64,000 bases of DNA from Brenneria goodwinii (lineage in GTDB: Bacteria; Pseudomonadota; Gammaproteobacteria; Enterobacterales; Enterobacteriaceae): positions 4,836,001-4,900,000 of the forward strand of contig NZ_CP014137.1 in NCBI RefSeq assembly GCF_002291445.1, written 5' to 3'. Within the stretch, counting starts at the first letter, position 1; each line of letters begins with the position of its first letter. The notes beneath the pieces are model-generated. The model had not been told where the DNA came from and did no database searches. It saw only the letters and a list, made by a program, of their open reading frames with translations. Positions 17,557-27,713 of the stretch are shown here, piece after piece. Position numbers and translations under genes: made by a program.

Positions 17557-19345
17557 TCGCCTGCTCCTTCTTGCTTTTATCCTGATCGTCCCCTTCGGCG
17601 CCATAGACACGTTTAGCTGGGGGCAGTTTGGTGATTTTCACATCGCTGTAATCCAGACGTGGGCCACCTTCAGGGTTATAAAAAGCCAGCGTATGCTTCA
17701 GGTAATTAACGTCGTCACGCTCGGTGCATCCTTCATCCAGACGTTGGTGAGCACCGCGGGATTCTTTACGGTTGATGGCCGAATGCGCCATACATTCCGC
17801 AACATCCAGGCTGTGGCCCAATTCGATGGTGTAGAGCAGATCGGTATTGAACACGCTGGAATGGTCGGTGATTTTTACCCGTTTGAAGCGCTCTTTCAGC
17901 TCGGTGATTTTATCAACGGTTTTTTGCATCAGGTCCGTGGTACGGTAAATACCGCAGCCTTCTTCCATTGATAAGCCCAGCTCATCGCGGATTTTCGACC
18001 AGTTTTCAGTCCCTTCTTGTTTCATCAGACCATGCAGGCTCTGTTCGATATCCCGGGTTTGCGCATCCAGCGCGCTGCCGTTGGCCGGCGCCGCTTCCTG
18101 GGAACGTTGAACGGCATGTTCACCCGCGATACGACCAAATACCACCAACTCAGCCAGAGAGTTGGAACCCAGACGGTTAGCGCCATGCAGACCGACGGAC
18201 GAACATTCGCCGACCGCAAACAGACCTTTGATGCGGGTTTCGCAGGTTTGGTTGGTTTCGATACCGCCCATGGTGTAGTGCGCAGTAGGGCGAATCGGGA
18301 TCGGCTCTTTAACCGGGTCGACGCCAACATAGGCTTTTGCCAGTTCGCAGATGAACGGCAGACGTTCTTTAAGCTTTTTCTCGCCGAGGTGGCGCAGATC
18401 GAGGTAGACCACATCGCCCAGCGGGGTGGAAATGGTGCGGCCGGCACGCCATTCATGCCAGAAAGCCTGCGAGACTTTGTCGCGCGGACCCAGCTCCATA
18501 TATTTATTCTTGGGCTGACCCAGCGGGGTTTCCGGTCCCATACCGTAGTCCTGCAGATAACGGTAGCCATCCTTGTTGACCATGATGCCGCCTTCGCCAC
18601 GGCAACCTTCGGTCATCAGGATACCGGAACCCGGCAGGCCGGTTGGGTGATACTGTACGAATTCCATATCGCGCAACGGCACGCCGTGGCGGAACGCCAT
18701 GGCCATACCGTCGCCGGTAACAATGCCGCCGTTGGTGTTATAACGGTAGACGCGACCGGCGCCGCCAGTGGCGATAATCACCGCATTCGCCCGGATCTGC
18801 ACCAGTTCGCCTTCCATCATATTGATGGCGACGACACCGCGGGCATGACCGTCATCGACCAGAACATCCAGAACAAAATGTTCGTCAAAACGTTGGATTT
18901 GTGGGTATTTGAGGGAAGTCTGGAACAGAGTGTGCAGCATATGGAAGCCGGTTTTATCAGCAGCAAACCAGGTCCGTTCTATTTTCATTCCGCCGAAACG
19001 GCGAACGTTAACAGAACCATCTGGCTTACGGCTCCACGGGCAGCCCCATTGTTCCAACTGGATCATTTCTTCAGGACAGTGATGAACGAAGTTATCAACA
19101 ACATCTTGTTCACACAGCCAGTCGCCACCGGAAACGGTGTCGTTGAAATGGTAATCAAAGCTATCGTGGTCCTGAGTTACCGCTGCTGATCCGCCTTCTG
19201 CCGCCACGGTGTGGCTACGCATTGGGTAGACTTTCGAGATCAGCGCAATTTTCAGTTGGGGATTTGCTTCAGCAGCAGCAATTGCCGCTCGTAAGCCAGC
19301 GCCCCCGGCCCCGATAATGGCCAAATCGGCATTAAAGGTTTGCAC
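17549..19345 (-). CDS. frdA: Fumarate reductase flavoprotein subunit
   Basis: The 598-residue catalytic subunit binds FAD covalently; the attachment histidine is in MRSHTVAAEGGSAA. It reduces fumarate to succinate in anaerobic respiration. The dinucleotide motif IIGAGGAGLRAA opens the protein, and the substrate-site segments HPTGLPGSGILMTEGCRGEGG and RPTAHYTMGGI are present. It is first in frdABCD. Confidence 0.98.
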   Translation of the reverse strand: MQTFNADLAIIGAGGAGLRAAIAAAEANPQLKIALISKVYPMRSHTVAAEGGSAAVTQDHDSFDYHFNDTVSGGDWLCEQDVVDNFVHHCPEEMIQLEQWGCPWSRKPDGSVNVRRFGGMKIERTWFAADKTGFHMLHTLFQTSLKYPQIQRFDEHFVLDVLVDDGHARGVVAINMMEGELVQIRANAVIIATGGAGRVYRYNTNGGIVTGDGMAMAFRHGVPLRDMEFVQYHPTGLPGSGILMTEGCRGEGGIMVNKDGYRYLQDYGMGPETPLGQPKNKYMELGPRDKVSQAFWHEWRAGRTISTPLGDVVYLDLRHLGEKKLKERLPFICELAKAYVGVDPVKEPIPIRPTAHYTMGGIETNQTCETRIKGLFAVGECSSVGLHGANRLGSNSLAELVVFGRIAGEHAVQRSQEAAPANGSALDAQTRDIEQSLHGLMKQEGTENWSKIRDELGLSMEEGCGIYRTTDLMQKTVDKITELKERFKRVKITDHSSVFNTDLLYTIELGHSLDVAECMAHSAINRKESRGAHQRLDEGCTERDDVNYLKHTLAFYNPEGGPRLDYSDVKITKLPPAKRVYGAEGDDQDKSKKEQANG

Positions 19346-19876
19346 TGCATTCCTCCAGTTACTTAAGTTAATTAAGTTAAAATAATAAAATAACGCCTAT
19401 TTATCTCAGCCTTTATATATCTGCTTAATTATTAGCGTATTAAGCCACATAAAAAATGATTTATGGACATATTAAGAAATAGATAAACCTCTATTTTTTG
19501 TGTGGAAATGATTATACCGAATTAGATTCATATGAAATTTGATGTGATCCAGCATTTTGCAGTTTTTTCATGGTGTACTGGAATAACTTATAAAAACGTG
19601 ATCGAAAGGCTTATTTTCATGGAAATAATGATTTTATTTCTTTAATAACTCTTTTACACGCGATATAAGAAAATCTTTCACTGAATATAAATTATGCTAA
19701 TCCTCTAAACAAGCCAACATTCCGCCCTGTTGACAATTGATCACGGGACTATCCTGGCCGCTGCCCACTGAGCCGCCGCGCGCGGCGTCAAAAAACGTTC
19801 CAGCCGTTTTTTTATCCTGTAAATTTTTTTTGATGCGGGTAGACTGCACCACTCGTTTGATTTTGGAGTCGTAACC
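19346..19876. other. frdA-epmA divergent intergenic region
   Basis: About 530 bp, strongly AT-rich between 19370 and 19700, with no coding frame of note. It must contain the frd promoter, which in relatives is FNR-activated and nitrate-repressed. TTTGATGTGATC near 19540 is only a partial FNR-like half-site. TTGACA at 19731 could be the -35 of epmA. No operator can be called firmly. Confidence 0.4.
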
Positions 19877-20854
19877 ATGAGCGAAACGGCAAGCTGGGAA
19901 CCCAGCGCCTCTGTCGCTACTTTGTTAAAGCGCGCGTCGATAGTCTCCGCTATCCGGCGTTTTTTCACCGATCGCGGGGTACTGGAGGTTGAAACGCCCG
20001 CGATGAGCCGGGCTACGGTAACGGACGTCTATATGTGCCCGTTTCAGACCCGCTTTGTCGGGCCGGGGGCTTCGGATGGGATGACGCTGTATCTGATGAC
20101 CAGCCCGGAATACCACATGAAACGCCTGCTGGCCGCGGGCAGCGGTCCTATTTTTCAGCTATGCCGCAGCTTCCGCAATGAAGAATCCGGCCGATACCAT
20201 AACCCGGAATTTACCATGCTGGAATGGTATCGCCCGCACTATGATATGTATCGCCTGATGAATGAAGTCGATGATTTATTGCAGCAGGTGCTGGAGTGTG
20301 AAAGCGCGGAAATGCTCTCGTATCAGCAGGCTTTCTTACGTCATCTGGACACCGATCCTCTCACGGCGGATAGAGCCCAACTGCGTGAAGTTGCCGAGAA
20401 GCTAGGCCTGGGCGACATCGCCCACCGTGAAGAAGACCGCGATGCATTAGTACAGATGCTGTTTACTTTTGGCGTCGAGCCGAATATCGGCGGCGATAAG
20501 CCGGCGTTTGTTTACCATTTCCCGGCGACGCAGGCTTCACTGGCTGAAATCAGTACCGAGGACCATCGGGTCGCCGAGCGCTTTGAAGTCTATTTCAAAG
20601 GCATCGAACTGGCGAATGGCTTCCGTGAATTAACCGATAGCGATGAGCAGCGTCAGCGTTTTGAACAGGACAACCGCAAGCGCGCCGCCCTGGGACTGAC
20701 TCAGCAACCTATCGATGAGAATCTGCTGGCCGCGTTAACGCATGGATTGCCAGAGTGTTCAGGGGTGGCATTGGGCGTCGATCGCCTGATTATGCTGGCG
20801 CTGGGCGCGGAAAAACTGAGCGACGTGATCGCTTTCTCCGTTGAACGTTCCTGA
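19877..20854 (+). CDS. epmA: EF-P lysine ligase
   Basis: The 325-residue class II lysyl-tRNA-synthetase-like enzyme (PoxA/GenX) ligates (R)-beta-lysine to Lys34 of EF-P. Class II motifs are visible: TPAMSRATVTDVYM, YLMTSPEYHMKRLLAAG, FRNEESGRYHNPEFTMLEWYR, and motif 3 GVALGVDRLIMLALG. It lacks the tRNA-anticodon-binding domain, as expected for the family. It works with EpmB and EF-P encoded 5 kb away. Confidence 0.97.
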   Translation: MSETASWEPSASVATLLKRASIVSAIRRFFTDRGVLEVETPAMSRATVTDVYMCPFQTRFVGPGASDGMTLYLMTSPEYHMKRLLAAGSGPIFQLCRSFRNEESGRYHNPEFTMLEWYRPHYDMYRLMNEVDDLLQQVLECESAEMLSYQQAFLRHLDTDPLTADRAQLREVAEKLGLGDIAHREEDRDALVQMLFTFGVEPNIGGDKPAFVYHFPATQASLAEISTEDHRVAERFEVYFKGIELANGFRELTDSDEQRQRFEQDNRKRAALGLTQQPIDENLLAALTHGLPECSGVALGVDRLIMLALGAEKLSDVIAFSVERS

Positions 20855-20877
20855 CGTGACGTCTCCCCGCATTAAGT

Positions 20878-20900
20878 AGGGTGCGATGGCGACGCACCCT
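20878..20900. terminator. Hairpin between convergent epmA and mscM
   Basis: Eight-base arms AGGGTGCG and CGCACCCT flank a 7-nt loop in the 54-bp gap between the two stops, followed by TTCTC. Confidence 0.65.
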
Positions 20901-20908
20901 TCTCATAT

Positions 20909-23900
20909 CTATACGCCGCCGGAGGTTCGGTTGCTGGCCGACGACAGCGTTCTTCCCTTACGCGATAGGCTTTCCATCCGCACCTGGAACGGGGGATACG
21001 GCATAATCAAATTGTGTTTACGGTAATTTTCCAGAATCAATTGATGAAGCTCGTGGCGTAACGGCATGCGGTGTCCCATTTCCGCCGCGAAGATACGCAG
21101 TTCAAAAATTTGCACGCCCTGCTGCAAATCGACCAGAAAGGCTTCTGGCGCGGGGTTATCCAGGATCAGCGAACAGCGGCTGACCGCATCCATGAGCAAA
21201 TCCGTGACCTCTTTGCTGTCGGCATCCGCGGGGGCCGGTATGGTTAACACCACGCGCGTTACCGAGTCGGATAGCGACCAGTTGATAAACTGCTCGGTAA
21301 TAAAGGCTTTATTCGGCACGATGATCTCTTTGCGGTCCCAGTCGGATATGGTGGTCGCCCGGGTATTAATGCGCATGATGCTGCCGGTGAGATCGCGGAT
21401 AGTCACGGTATCGCCGATACGAATCGGTTTTTCGAACAGAATTATCAGCCCGGAAATAAAGTTGGCAAAAATTTCCTGTAAGCCGAAGCCCAGCCCGACA
21501 CCCAACGCGGCAACCAGCCACTGCAGTTTGGACCACTCAATGCCGATGAGCGAGAATCCCATCATGCAGCCAATCAACATCAAAATATATTTGCTGATGG
21601 TGGTGATGGCGTAACCGCTGCCAGGGGAGAGATCCAAATGCTGCAACAGCGCCAGTTCAAGCAACGCGGGCAGGTTGCGCACCAGTTGCGCGGTAATGAC
21701 GAAAATAAGCACGGCAATCAGGACGGAGCCCAGCGTAATGGATTGAACGCTCTCCACGCCTCTTACCGTATTGGTCACATCCCACAGGCTGATGTTTTCC
21801 ATGAAAGCAAACGCGGAATGAATTTCGGACCACAGCACAATCACCGAAACCAACGCGATCAGCGTCAGTATTGAACGGACCAACTGCAATGATTTGGCGC
21901 TGATGGCGTCCAGATCCACGACCGGTTCTTCAACCGCTTCCAAGCTGCTTTCATAAGATGTGGCGGATGGCGAGTCATCCTCTCCACGGGCGCGTTGCGC
22001 CAGAATTTCAGAACGACGATGTTTGGCGCGATCGAAAGCGATGCGCCTGCGCTGAATGAGCATCCAGCGGCGAATAATATAATAAATCACCAACAGGAAG
22101 AACCAGATGGCAACCGAGGTTTCCAGACGCACCAGCAAGGCCTTGGCCGTCGCCAGATAGCCAATACAGGACGCCAGCGCGGCGATCATCGGGACGCAAA
22201 TCAAGATATTCCACATCGCCCGGTTAACCGGGTTTTCCCCCGAACCTTCTTTATCCAGATAAAGCGGAATACCCGACCGTTTCAACCCGGTGGTGACCAG
22301 ACTCAGCGCCATGCAAAGTAAGATGAAACACAGGCGTCCCAGCGAACTGGAGAACTCACGATCGTTCAGTTTATCAAAGGTGATCAGGGCCATAATTAAC
22401 GGCACGATAAAGGCGATCGACAGGCGATAATAGCGCATGGCGCGGGCCACCCGTTCAGGCGACCAACGGAAGTGGGCGATAAACAGCCCCTGCGGATGAG
22501 AGAATGATGCGCTGATCATCACCACCCACATTAATGGCACGGTGGCGGTTACGCTGTCGCCGATAGCCACGGCCATCGGATAAGGCCAGGCATTTTGCAA
22601 CCCATAACCCCAGGCGGCCCAGAGCACCGGTAGCGGCAGGGCGGCCAGAATTGACCAGAATACGGTGCGCAACGTCAGCATAAAATGGTCGAGCGTCACT
22701 TTACCCACCCGGCTGCTGGCGCGCTCCAGAAACGCATGGTAATGACGACGGGAACTGATACTGAACCCTACCAGCAGCAGCGCGCCCAGCAGCGGGATCA
22801 CGGTTTCGCGGCTGGTGACCATCATCACCATGGCGCTGCCGAGTTGGGTCAGGGTATCCAGCGACAGCAAGCGGGTGAGATCCTGCACCAGCTTCAGCGG
22901 GTAGGAAAACGTAATCGGGTCAACATCGGCAACCCAGAAAAGATAACGGTGCGCCGCTTCCCGGGTGTCGTTTAACGCATCTTCCAACTGACTGTTGGCG
23001 ACCTTGAGTTTGGTTAATTCGAGAATTTGCGTATCACAGCCGGAAATCAACGACGTCAGCAGATTACGCTGGGTGCGCAACTGATCGTTCAGGATGCGTT
23101 GCTGGGTGCCGGTTAGCGGCGTGCCGTCGTCCTGTTTTGCCTGGTCAACGTCGTGGGGCTTGTTAATCAAATCCTCAAAATGCAGACGTTGTACGCGCAG
23201 TTGCGCCATGTCGCTGTCCAGCTTTTGCGGTTTGGGCATTTCCGGCAGACGGGCGATCTGGGCGCGTAACGTTTCCCCCAACACTGGCGACACGCCGAGC
23301 CACTGAGCCTGTTCGCGGATAGTGCTCAGCGCCTGGCGCACCTGGAGAGTCTGCGTCGTAGCCTGACGCTGCTGAGACGCGATCAGATCCATACGCTGGG
23401 CCTGCTGGTTCAGGGAAACAGACAATTCACGGTTGATTTTCAATTGCTCGCTGATGACGGAAGGCAACTCACCGCTTTGCTCTACCAGCAGTTCCGTTTT
23501 CTCAAGCGCCTGCTCGGCTTCTCTTTGGCGCAGATTATTGATTTTGCTTCGAAAATTCTGTAGCTGGATGTCCAGGTTATCGTGACGCTTTTTATACAGC
23601 TCGGCGCGTAAACGGGATAACTCCTGACGGCTGCTGGCGGATAATTGCGCCAGTTCCAGCTCATCAACCCGGCTCTTACGCAGCGCCGCTTCCGCCTGCA
23701 AGGCAGTGAGTTGGGCCTGGCCCAGCGGAGAGGAGGGCGTACCCATCAGCTGAATGCGGCGTTCTATATCGCTGAGCGAGCGGCTGGCTTCGGTTTGCTG
23801 TTGAGGCAACTGCCCCAGCGAATCGCCGACCTCCCGCAATCGATCCTGTTCTTGCTGGAGTTGGCGGGCCTGCTCCAGAAGCTGGCTGCTGATCTGCAAG

Positions 23901-24235
23901 GTTTGCTGCTCAAGATCGTTAACGGACTGGTTTTCCGCAATGGTTGACGGTTTCTCGTCTTCCGCCGTTATCTGCCGGCGCAGTTCCTGTATGAGCTTGG
24001 GAAAATCATCAATGACGCGCTGGTATTGCGCCGCACGCTCAAGGGATTCATTACGCTCCTGCAGAGCATTCAGCGCGAGCTGAAGTTCTTCGACAATCGA
24101 AGCCTGATCGGCGGCGCCTTTGTTCGCTTCTGCTAGCTGCAATTGCTGGCGTAACTGTGCCTCATTGGGCAGCGGAGCGGCCAATGAGGCGGTTGATAAC
24201 AGACATCCCAGCAGAAAAATCGCAATCAGACGCAC
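20909..24235 (-). CDS. mscM: Miniconductance mechanosensitive channel
   Basis: The 1108-residue inner-membrane channel (YjeP) opens on hypo-osmotic shock. It has a signal peptide (MRLIAIFLLGCLLSTASLAAP) and a long periplasmic Gln/Glu/Leu-rich coiled-coil region to about residue 450. About eleven transmembrane segments follow, then the MscS core near residue 880-1000 (LGVGLGFGLQEIFANFISGLIILFEKP, then IRIGDTVTI) and a cytoplasmic tail. It is followed 60 bp upstream by psd in the rsgA-psd-mscM order of E. coli. Confidence 0.95.
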   Translation of the reverse strand: MRLIAIFLLGCLLSTASLAAPLPNEAQLRQQLQLAEANKGAADQASIVEELQLALNALQERNESLERAAQYQRVIDDFPKLIQELRRQITAEDEKPSTIAENQSVNDLEQQTLQISSQLLEQARQLQQEQDRLREVGDSLGQLPQQQTEASRSLSDIERRIQLMGTPSSPLGQAQLTALQAEAALRKSRVDELELAQLSASSRQELSRLRAELYKKRHDNLDIQLQNFRSKINNLRQREAEQALEKTELLVEQSGELPSVISEQLKINRELSVSLNQQAQRMDLIASQQRQATTQTLQVRQALSTIREQAQWLGVSPVLGETLRAQIARLPEMPKPQKLDSDMAQLRVQRLHFEDLINKPHDVDQAKQDDGTPLTGTQQRILNDQLRTQRNLLTSLISGCDTQILELTKLKVANSQLEDALNDTREAAHRYLFWVADVDPITFSYPLKLVQDLTRLLSLDTLTQLGSAMVMMVTSRETVIPLLGALLLVGFSISSRRHYHAFLERASSRVGKVTLDHFMLTLRTVFWSILAALPLPVLWAAWGYGLQNAWPYPMAVAIGDSVTATVPLMWVVMISASFSHPQGLFIAHFRWSPERVARAMRYYRLSIAFIVPLIMALITFDKLNDREFSSSLGRLCFILLCMALSLVTTGLKRSGIPLYLDKEGSGENPVNRAMWNILICVPMIAALASCIGYLATAKALLVRLETSVAIWFFLLVIYYIIRRWMLIQRRRIAFDRAKHRRSEILAQRARGEDDSPSATSYESSLEAVEEPVVDLDAISAKSLQLVRSILTLIALVSVIVLWSEIHSAFAFMENISLWDVTNTVRGVESVQSITLGSVLIAVLIFVITAQLVRNLPALLELALLQHLDLSPGSGYAITTISKYILMLIGCMMGFSLIGIEWSKLQWLVAALGVGLGFGLQEIFANFISGLIILFEKPIRIGDTVTIRDLTGSIMRINTRATTISDWDRKEIIVPNKAFITEQFINWSLSDSVTRVVLTIPAPADADSKEVTDLLMDAVSRCSLILDNPAPEAFLVDLQQGVQIFELRIFAAEMGHRMPLRHELHQLILENYRKHNLIMPYPPFQVRMESLSRKGRTLSSASNRTSGGV

Positions 24236-24298
24236 GCTTGTCCTACCTTTAACTTAACTTGCAATAATAATCAGGATGAGTGACGGCGCGGAGGGTTT

Positions 24299-25276
24299 TC
24301 AACCCGGATTGTCCGTCGCGCCGACATCGACCGCTTTGATCTCTGCCGGTTGAGGCTGTCCGGAAGTATCGTTAGCCGCGCTCTGCTGTGGCGCCTCGTC
24401 CGCTTGCTCTTCATCCAGCGACTCGGCGAAAGGTTCACCCATACGAGTAACGCCAAGGCAATTAAGGTTGTCGGTAAATCTAACCTGATCCGCGGAGAAC
24501 AGGTTGATCACGGTGGATCCCAGCTTAAAGCGTCCCATCTCCTGGCCTTTCGTCAGCGCAATCGCGCCTTCCTCTTCGGCGTGAGGGTAGGTCCAGCGTT
24601 TAATAATGCCTTCCCGCGGCGGCGTGACGATCCCCGCCCAGACGGTCTCGATACTCCCGACAATGGTCGCGCCAACCAAAATCTGCGCCAGCGGGCCGAA
24701 TGCGGTATCGAACAGGCAAATCACGCGCTCGTTGCGGGCGAAAAGATTCGGTACGTTTGCCGCCGTCAGCAGGTTCACGGAGAATAAATCCCCCGGAACA
24801 TAAATCATTTCCCGTAGCACGCCGTCGCACGGCATATGGACGCGGTGATAATCGCGCGGCGATAAATAGGTGGTGGCGAACATGCCGCCGCGGAACAGCT
24901 CCGCCATGACATAGTTTCCCGCCAGCAGCGCCTCCAGGGAGTAATGATGGTTTTTAGCCTGAAGCAGTTTGCCGTCGGTGATGGCGCCAAACTGCGATAA
25001 TACGCCGTCGGCAGGCAGCGCCAGACGATTTGCGTGAGAGTCGATAGGGCGGGCGTCGGATCGCAGCGGTCGAACAAAAAATTCGTTGAAGGTGCGGTAA
25101 GCGGCGGTATCAGGCTGCTGCGCTTCCTGCATATTGACCTTGTAATAACGAACAAACAGATCGATGACCAGCTTGGTGAGTTTACCTGCCGGTTTATCGG
25201 CTCCCCAGCCAGCCAAGCGGGTCAGCCAGATTTTGGGAAGCCAATACTGTAGTTTGATTTTGATATTATCCAACAC
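24299..25276 (-). CDS. psd: Phosphatidylserine decarboxylase proenzyme
   Basis: The 325-residue proenzyme self-cleaves at the LGST site (Gly253-Ser254), turning Ser254 into the pyruvoyl group. The mature enzyme makes phosphatidylethanolamine in the inner membrane. Also seen are NEFFVRPLR, SPRDYHRVHMPCDG, and the catalytic-site region GRFKLGSTVINLF. The C-terminal ~35 residues are low-complexity and acidic, as is common in enterobacteria. It lies between rsgA and mscM. Confidence 0.97.
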   Translation of the reverse strand: MLDNIKIKLQYWLPKIWLTRLAGWGADKPAGKLTKLVIDLFVRYYKVNMQEAQQPDTAAYRTFNEFFVRPLRSDARPIDSHANRLALPADGVLSQFGAITDGKLLQAKNHHYSLEALLAGNYVMAELFRGGMFATTYLSPRDYHRVHMPCDGVLREMIYVPGDLFSVNLLTAANVPNLFARNERVICLFDTAFGPLAQILVGATIVGSIETVWAGIVTPPREGIIKRWTYPHAEEEGAIALTKGQEMGRFKLGSTVINLFSADQVRFTDNLNCLGVTRMGEPFAESLDEEQADEAPQQSAANDTSGQPQPAEIKAVDVGATDNPG

Positions 25277-25437
25277 AGTGAGCCTCTTGGGTTAATGGTG
25301 CGCCATTGAATAAAAAATTCCCGGGAGAAAAATCGTCAGGAGCGATGTTAAACGCCGCCTGCGACGATTCGTAAAGGCGTCGGATAGGGCCGCCCGCCAT
25401 ACAAGGGTGCGCATTGTAGCGATGGATAAGATAAATG

Positions 25438-26493
25438 TCAGTTATCCGTATCGGAAAAGGTTTTACGCGTTTTTACCTGAGCCATGCTTTCCAGTATCCG
25501 GTGATAGTTATCAAAACGCGCTTCGGCAATCTCGCCACGCTCAACCGCCGCGCGGATGGCGCAGCCCGGATCGTTGTCATGACTACAGTCCCGGAATTTA
25601 CAACTGCCCATATATTCACGGAATTCAACAAAGCCGCGGGTAACCTGTTCCGGCTCCAGATGCCAGAGCCCGAATTCGCGAACTCCCGGCGAATCAATCA
25701 CATCGCCGCCATGAGGGAAATGATAAAGCCGGGCGGCCGTGGTGGTATGTTGCCCCAGCCCTGAATTGTCCGAGACCTCATTGACCAGGATGCCTTCGTC
25801 CCCCAGCGCCAACAGCGCATTGAGCAGGCTGGATTTACCCACCCCTGATTGCCCGGCAAAGATACTGATGCGTCCGGTCAGCGCCTGTTCCAGTTCGGCG
25901 ATACCCTGCTGCGTATGGCTTGAGACCATAATCACCGGATAGTTGAGCGCGCGGTAGATATTCATCAGGCCATCAACAAACTGACGGGCTTCTTCATCCA
26001 GTAGATCGATTTTGTTAAGGACGATCAGCGGTTCAACCTCCAGTGTTTCGCAGGCAACCAAATAGCGATCGATAATATTAAGTGATAGTTCAGGGAGGAT
26101 GGCCGAAACAATGACGATCTGATCGATATTGGCGGCGATCGTTTTCACTCCGTCATAAAAGTCAGGACGAGTCAGCACCGAATGGCGCGGGTGGACCGCT
26201 TCAACGATGCCGCTGATACCCGCCAGGGCTTCGTTGCCGGCCCGCCAGACAACGCGGTCGCCGGTAACCAGAGACTTAATGGTGCGGCGAATGTTACAGC
26301 GATGCAGGGCGCCATCGGCGGATTCCACATCTGCGTGCATGCCAAACCTGCTGATAATAATGCCCTCTTGGGCGTCGCCCAGTTGGCTATCCTCCCATTC
26401 GACTTTACTTTTTTTATCCGCATGCTTGAGACGACGCTGATGATTGGCGCTAACCCGACGTTGTTGACCTTTTGACAGTTTCTTTTTGCTCAC
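25438..26493 (-). CDS. rsgA: Ribosome small subunit-dependent GTPase A
   Basis: The 351-residue circularly permuted GTPase matures the 30S subunit. The order is G4 (LNKIDLLDEEA) before the P-loop (GQSGVGKSSLLNALL) and G3 (DSPGVREFGLW). A C-terminal zinc site follows: CKFRDCSHDNDPGCAI. The N-terminus is basic (MSKKKLSKGQQRRV) ahead of an OB fold. It is transcribed away from orn. Confidence 0.97.
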   Translation of the reverse strand: MSKKKLSKGQQRRVSANHQRRLKHADKKSKVEWEDSQLGDAQEGIIISRFGMHADVESADGALHRCNIRRTIKSLVTGDRVVWRAGNEALAGISGIVEAVHPRHSVLTRPDFYDGVKTIAANIDQIVIVSAILPELSLNIIDRYLVACETLEVEPLIVLNKIDLLDEEARQFVDGLMNIYRALNYPVIMVSSHTQQGIAELEQALTGRISIFAGQSGVGKSSLLNALLALGDEGILVNEVSDNSGLGQHTTTAARLYHFPHGGDVIDSPGVREFGLWHLEPEQVTRGFVEFREYMGSCKFRDCSHDNDPGCAIRAAVERGEIAEARFDNYHRILESMAQVKTRKTFSDTDN

Positions 26494-26658
26494 TGAACCT
26501 CACTTGACCGCATGATGATCGCTCATGGCGACTGGAGCGACTATAATACACCCTATTTGATTTTAATTAACTGATGCCCACCAGTCGGGTATTCGGGTTG
26601 ACGCGTGATTGGCGTTAACAGTCAGGTAATCGCACAATGCTAAACAGGGATACCCACG

Positions 26659-27201
26659 ATGGTAGACGAAAATAACCTAATCTGGATCGATCTTGAAATG
26701 ACGGGATTGGATCCTGAACGGGACCGTATTATTGAAATTGCCACACTTGTAACCGATGCCAATTTAAATGTATTGGCCGAAGGGCCGGTTTTGGCGGTCC
26801 ATCAACCGGATAGCCAACTGGCATTGATGGATGAATGGAATGTTCGTACCCACGGCGCCAGCGGATTGATTGACCGGGTGAAAGCCAGCAAGATTGATGA
26901 ACGCGCGGCGGAGCTGGAAACTTTAGCGTTCCTGAAAGAGTGGGTGCCTGCCGGCAAGTCGCCTATTTGCGGCAACAGCATCGGCCAGGATCGCCGTTTT
27001 CTGTTCCGCTATATGCCGGAACTGGAAGCCTACTTCCATTACCGTTATCTGGATGTTAGTACGCTGAAAGAATTGGCGCGTCGCTGGAAGCCGGAGATTC
27101 TGGCTGGTTTTAAAAAACAGGGCACGCACCAGGCCATGGATGATATCCGTGAATCGCTGGCGGAGCTGGCTTATTACCGCGAGCACTTTATCCAGCTTTA
27201 G
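26659..27201 (+). CDS. orn: Oligoribonuclease
   Basis: The 180-residue DEDDh 3'-5' exonuclease degrades di- and short oligoribonucleotides. LIWIDLEMTGLDPERDRIIEIA gives the first acidic pair (Asp11, Glu13). NSIGQDRRFLFRYMP and HQAMDDIRESLAEL give the remaining Asp/His/Asp. It is divergent from rsgA, as in E. coli. Confidence 0.98.
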   Translation: MVDENNLIWIDLEMTGLDPERDRIIEIATLVTDANLNVLAEGPVLAVHQPDSQLALMDEWNVRTHGASGLIDRVKASKIDERAAELETLAFLKEWVPAGKSPICGNSIGQDRRFLFRYMPELEAYFHYRYLDVSTLKELARRWKPEILAGFKKQGTHQAMDDIRESLAELAYYREHFIQL

Positions 27202-27332
27202 ACCTAACGGGCTGAAGGCGATGTGTTAACGGAAAGGGAAAACCGCACAGCATTCTTCAGGCCGTGATTGCGCGTTTTACCGCCGTATTGCTCTTTTTAT
27301 CGGCAGTCGAACATTTTTTCATTTTGAGGGGC

Positions 27333-27360
27333 TTGCGGTCGAAAGGATTTCTCGTATAAT
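27333..27360 (+). promoter_or_regulatory. Promoter of tRNA-Gly
   Basis: TTGCGG (27333-27338), a 16-bp spacer and a consensus TATAAT (27355-27360) are followed by the GC-rich GCGCACCCC. That discriminator is typical of stringently controlled stable-RNA promoters. It lies 52 bp upstream of the tRNA. Confidence 0.8.
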
Positions 27361-27412
27361 GCGCACCCCGTACCGATGCAGAATTTTGTATTTGCGCGGT
27401 CATCAATCCCGA

Positions 27413-27490
<78 letters not shown>

Positions 27491-27713
27491 TCTTGTTCTA
27501 TAGACAGCCACCAACGTCTGTAGCTCTCTGATTCAACAGGGTAATCGCTCTGTTGAGCATCCAGCGAAATCCACTGAAATCCACCGTCAACCACGCCGAA
27601 GTAGTACACAAATTAGTACACGAAAATTGGGTGCGTTATCGATGCGGATTGTTTGCTGAGTCGCTTCCCTGTGCGCGGTACACCTCTCTTCAGCACTGAA
27701 GGAGGCATACCCT

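Noticed and set aside
19346..19876. FNR or CRP sites upstream of frdA
   Set aside because: Only half-site-like matches (TTTGATGTGATC) were found by eye; not enough to call an operator.
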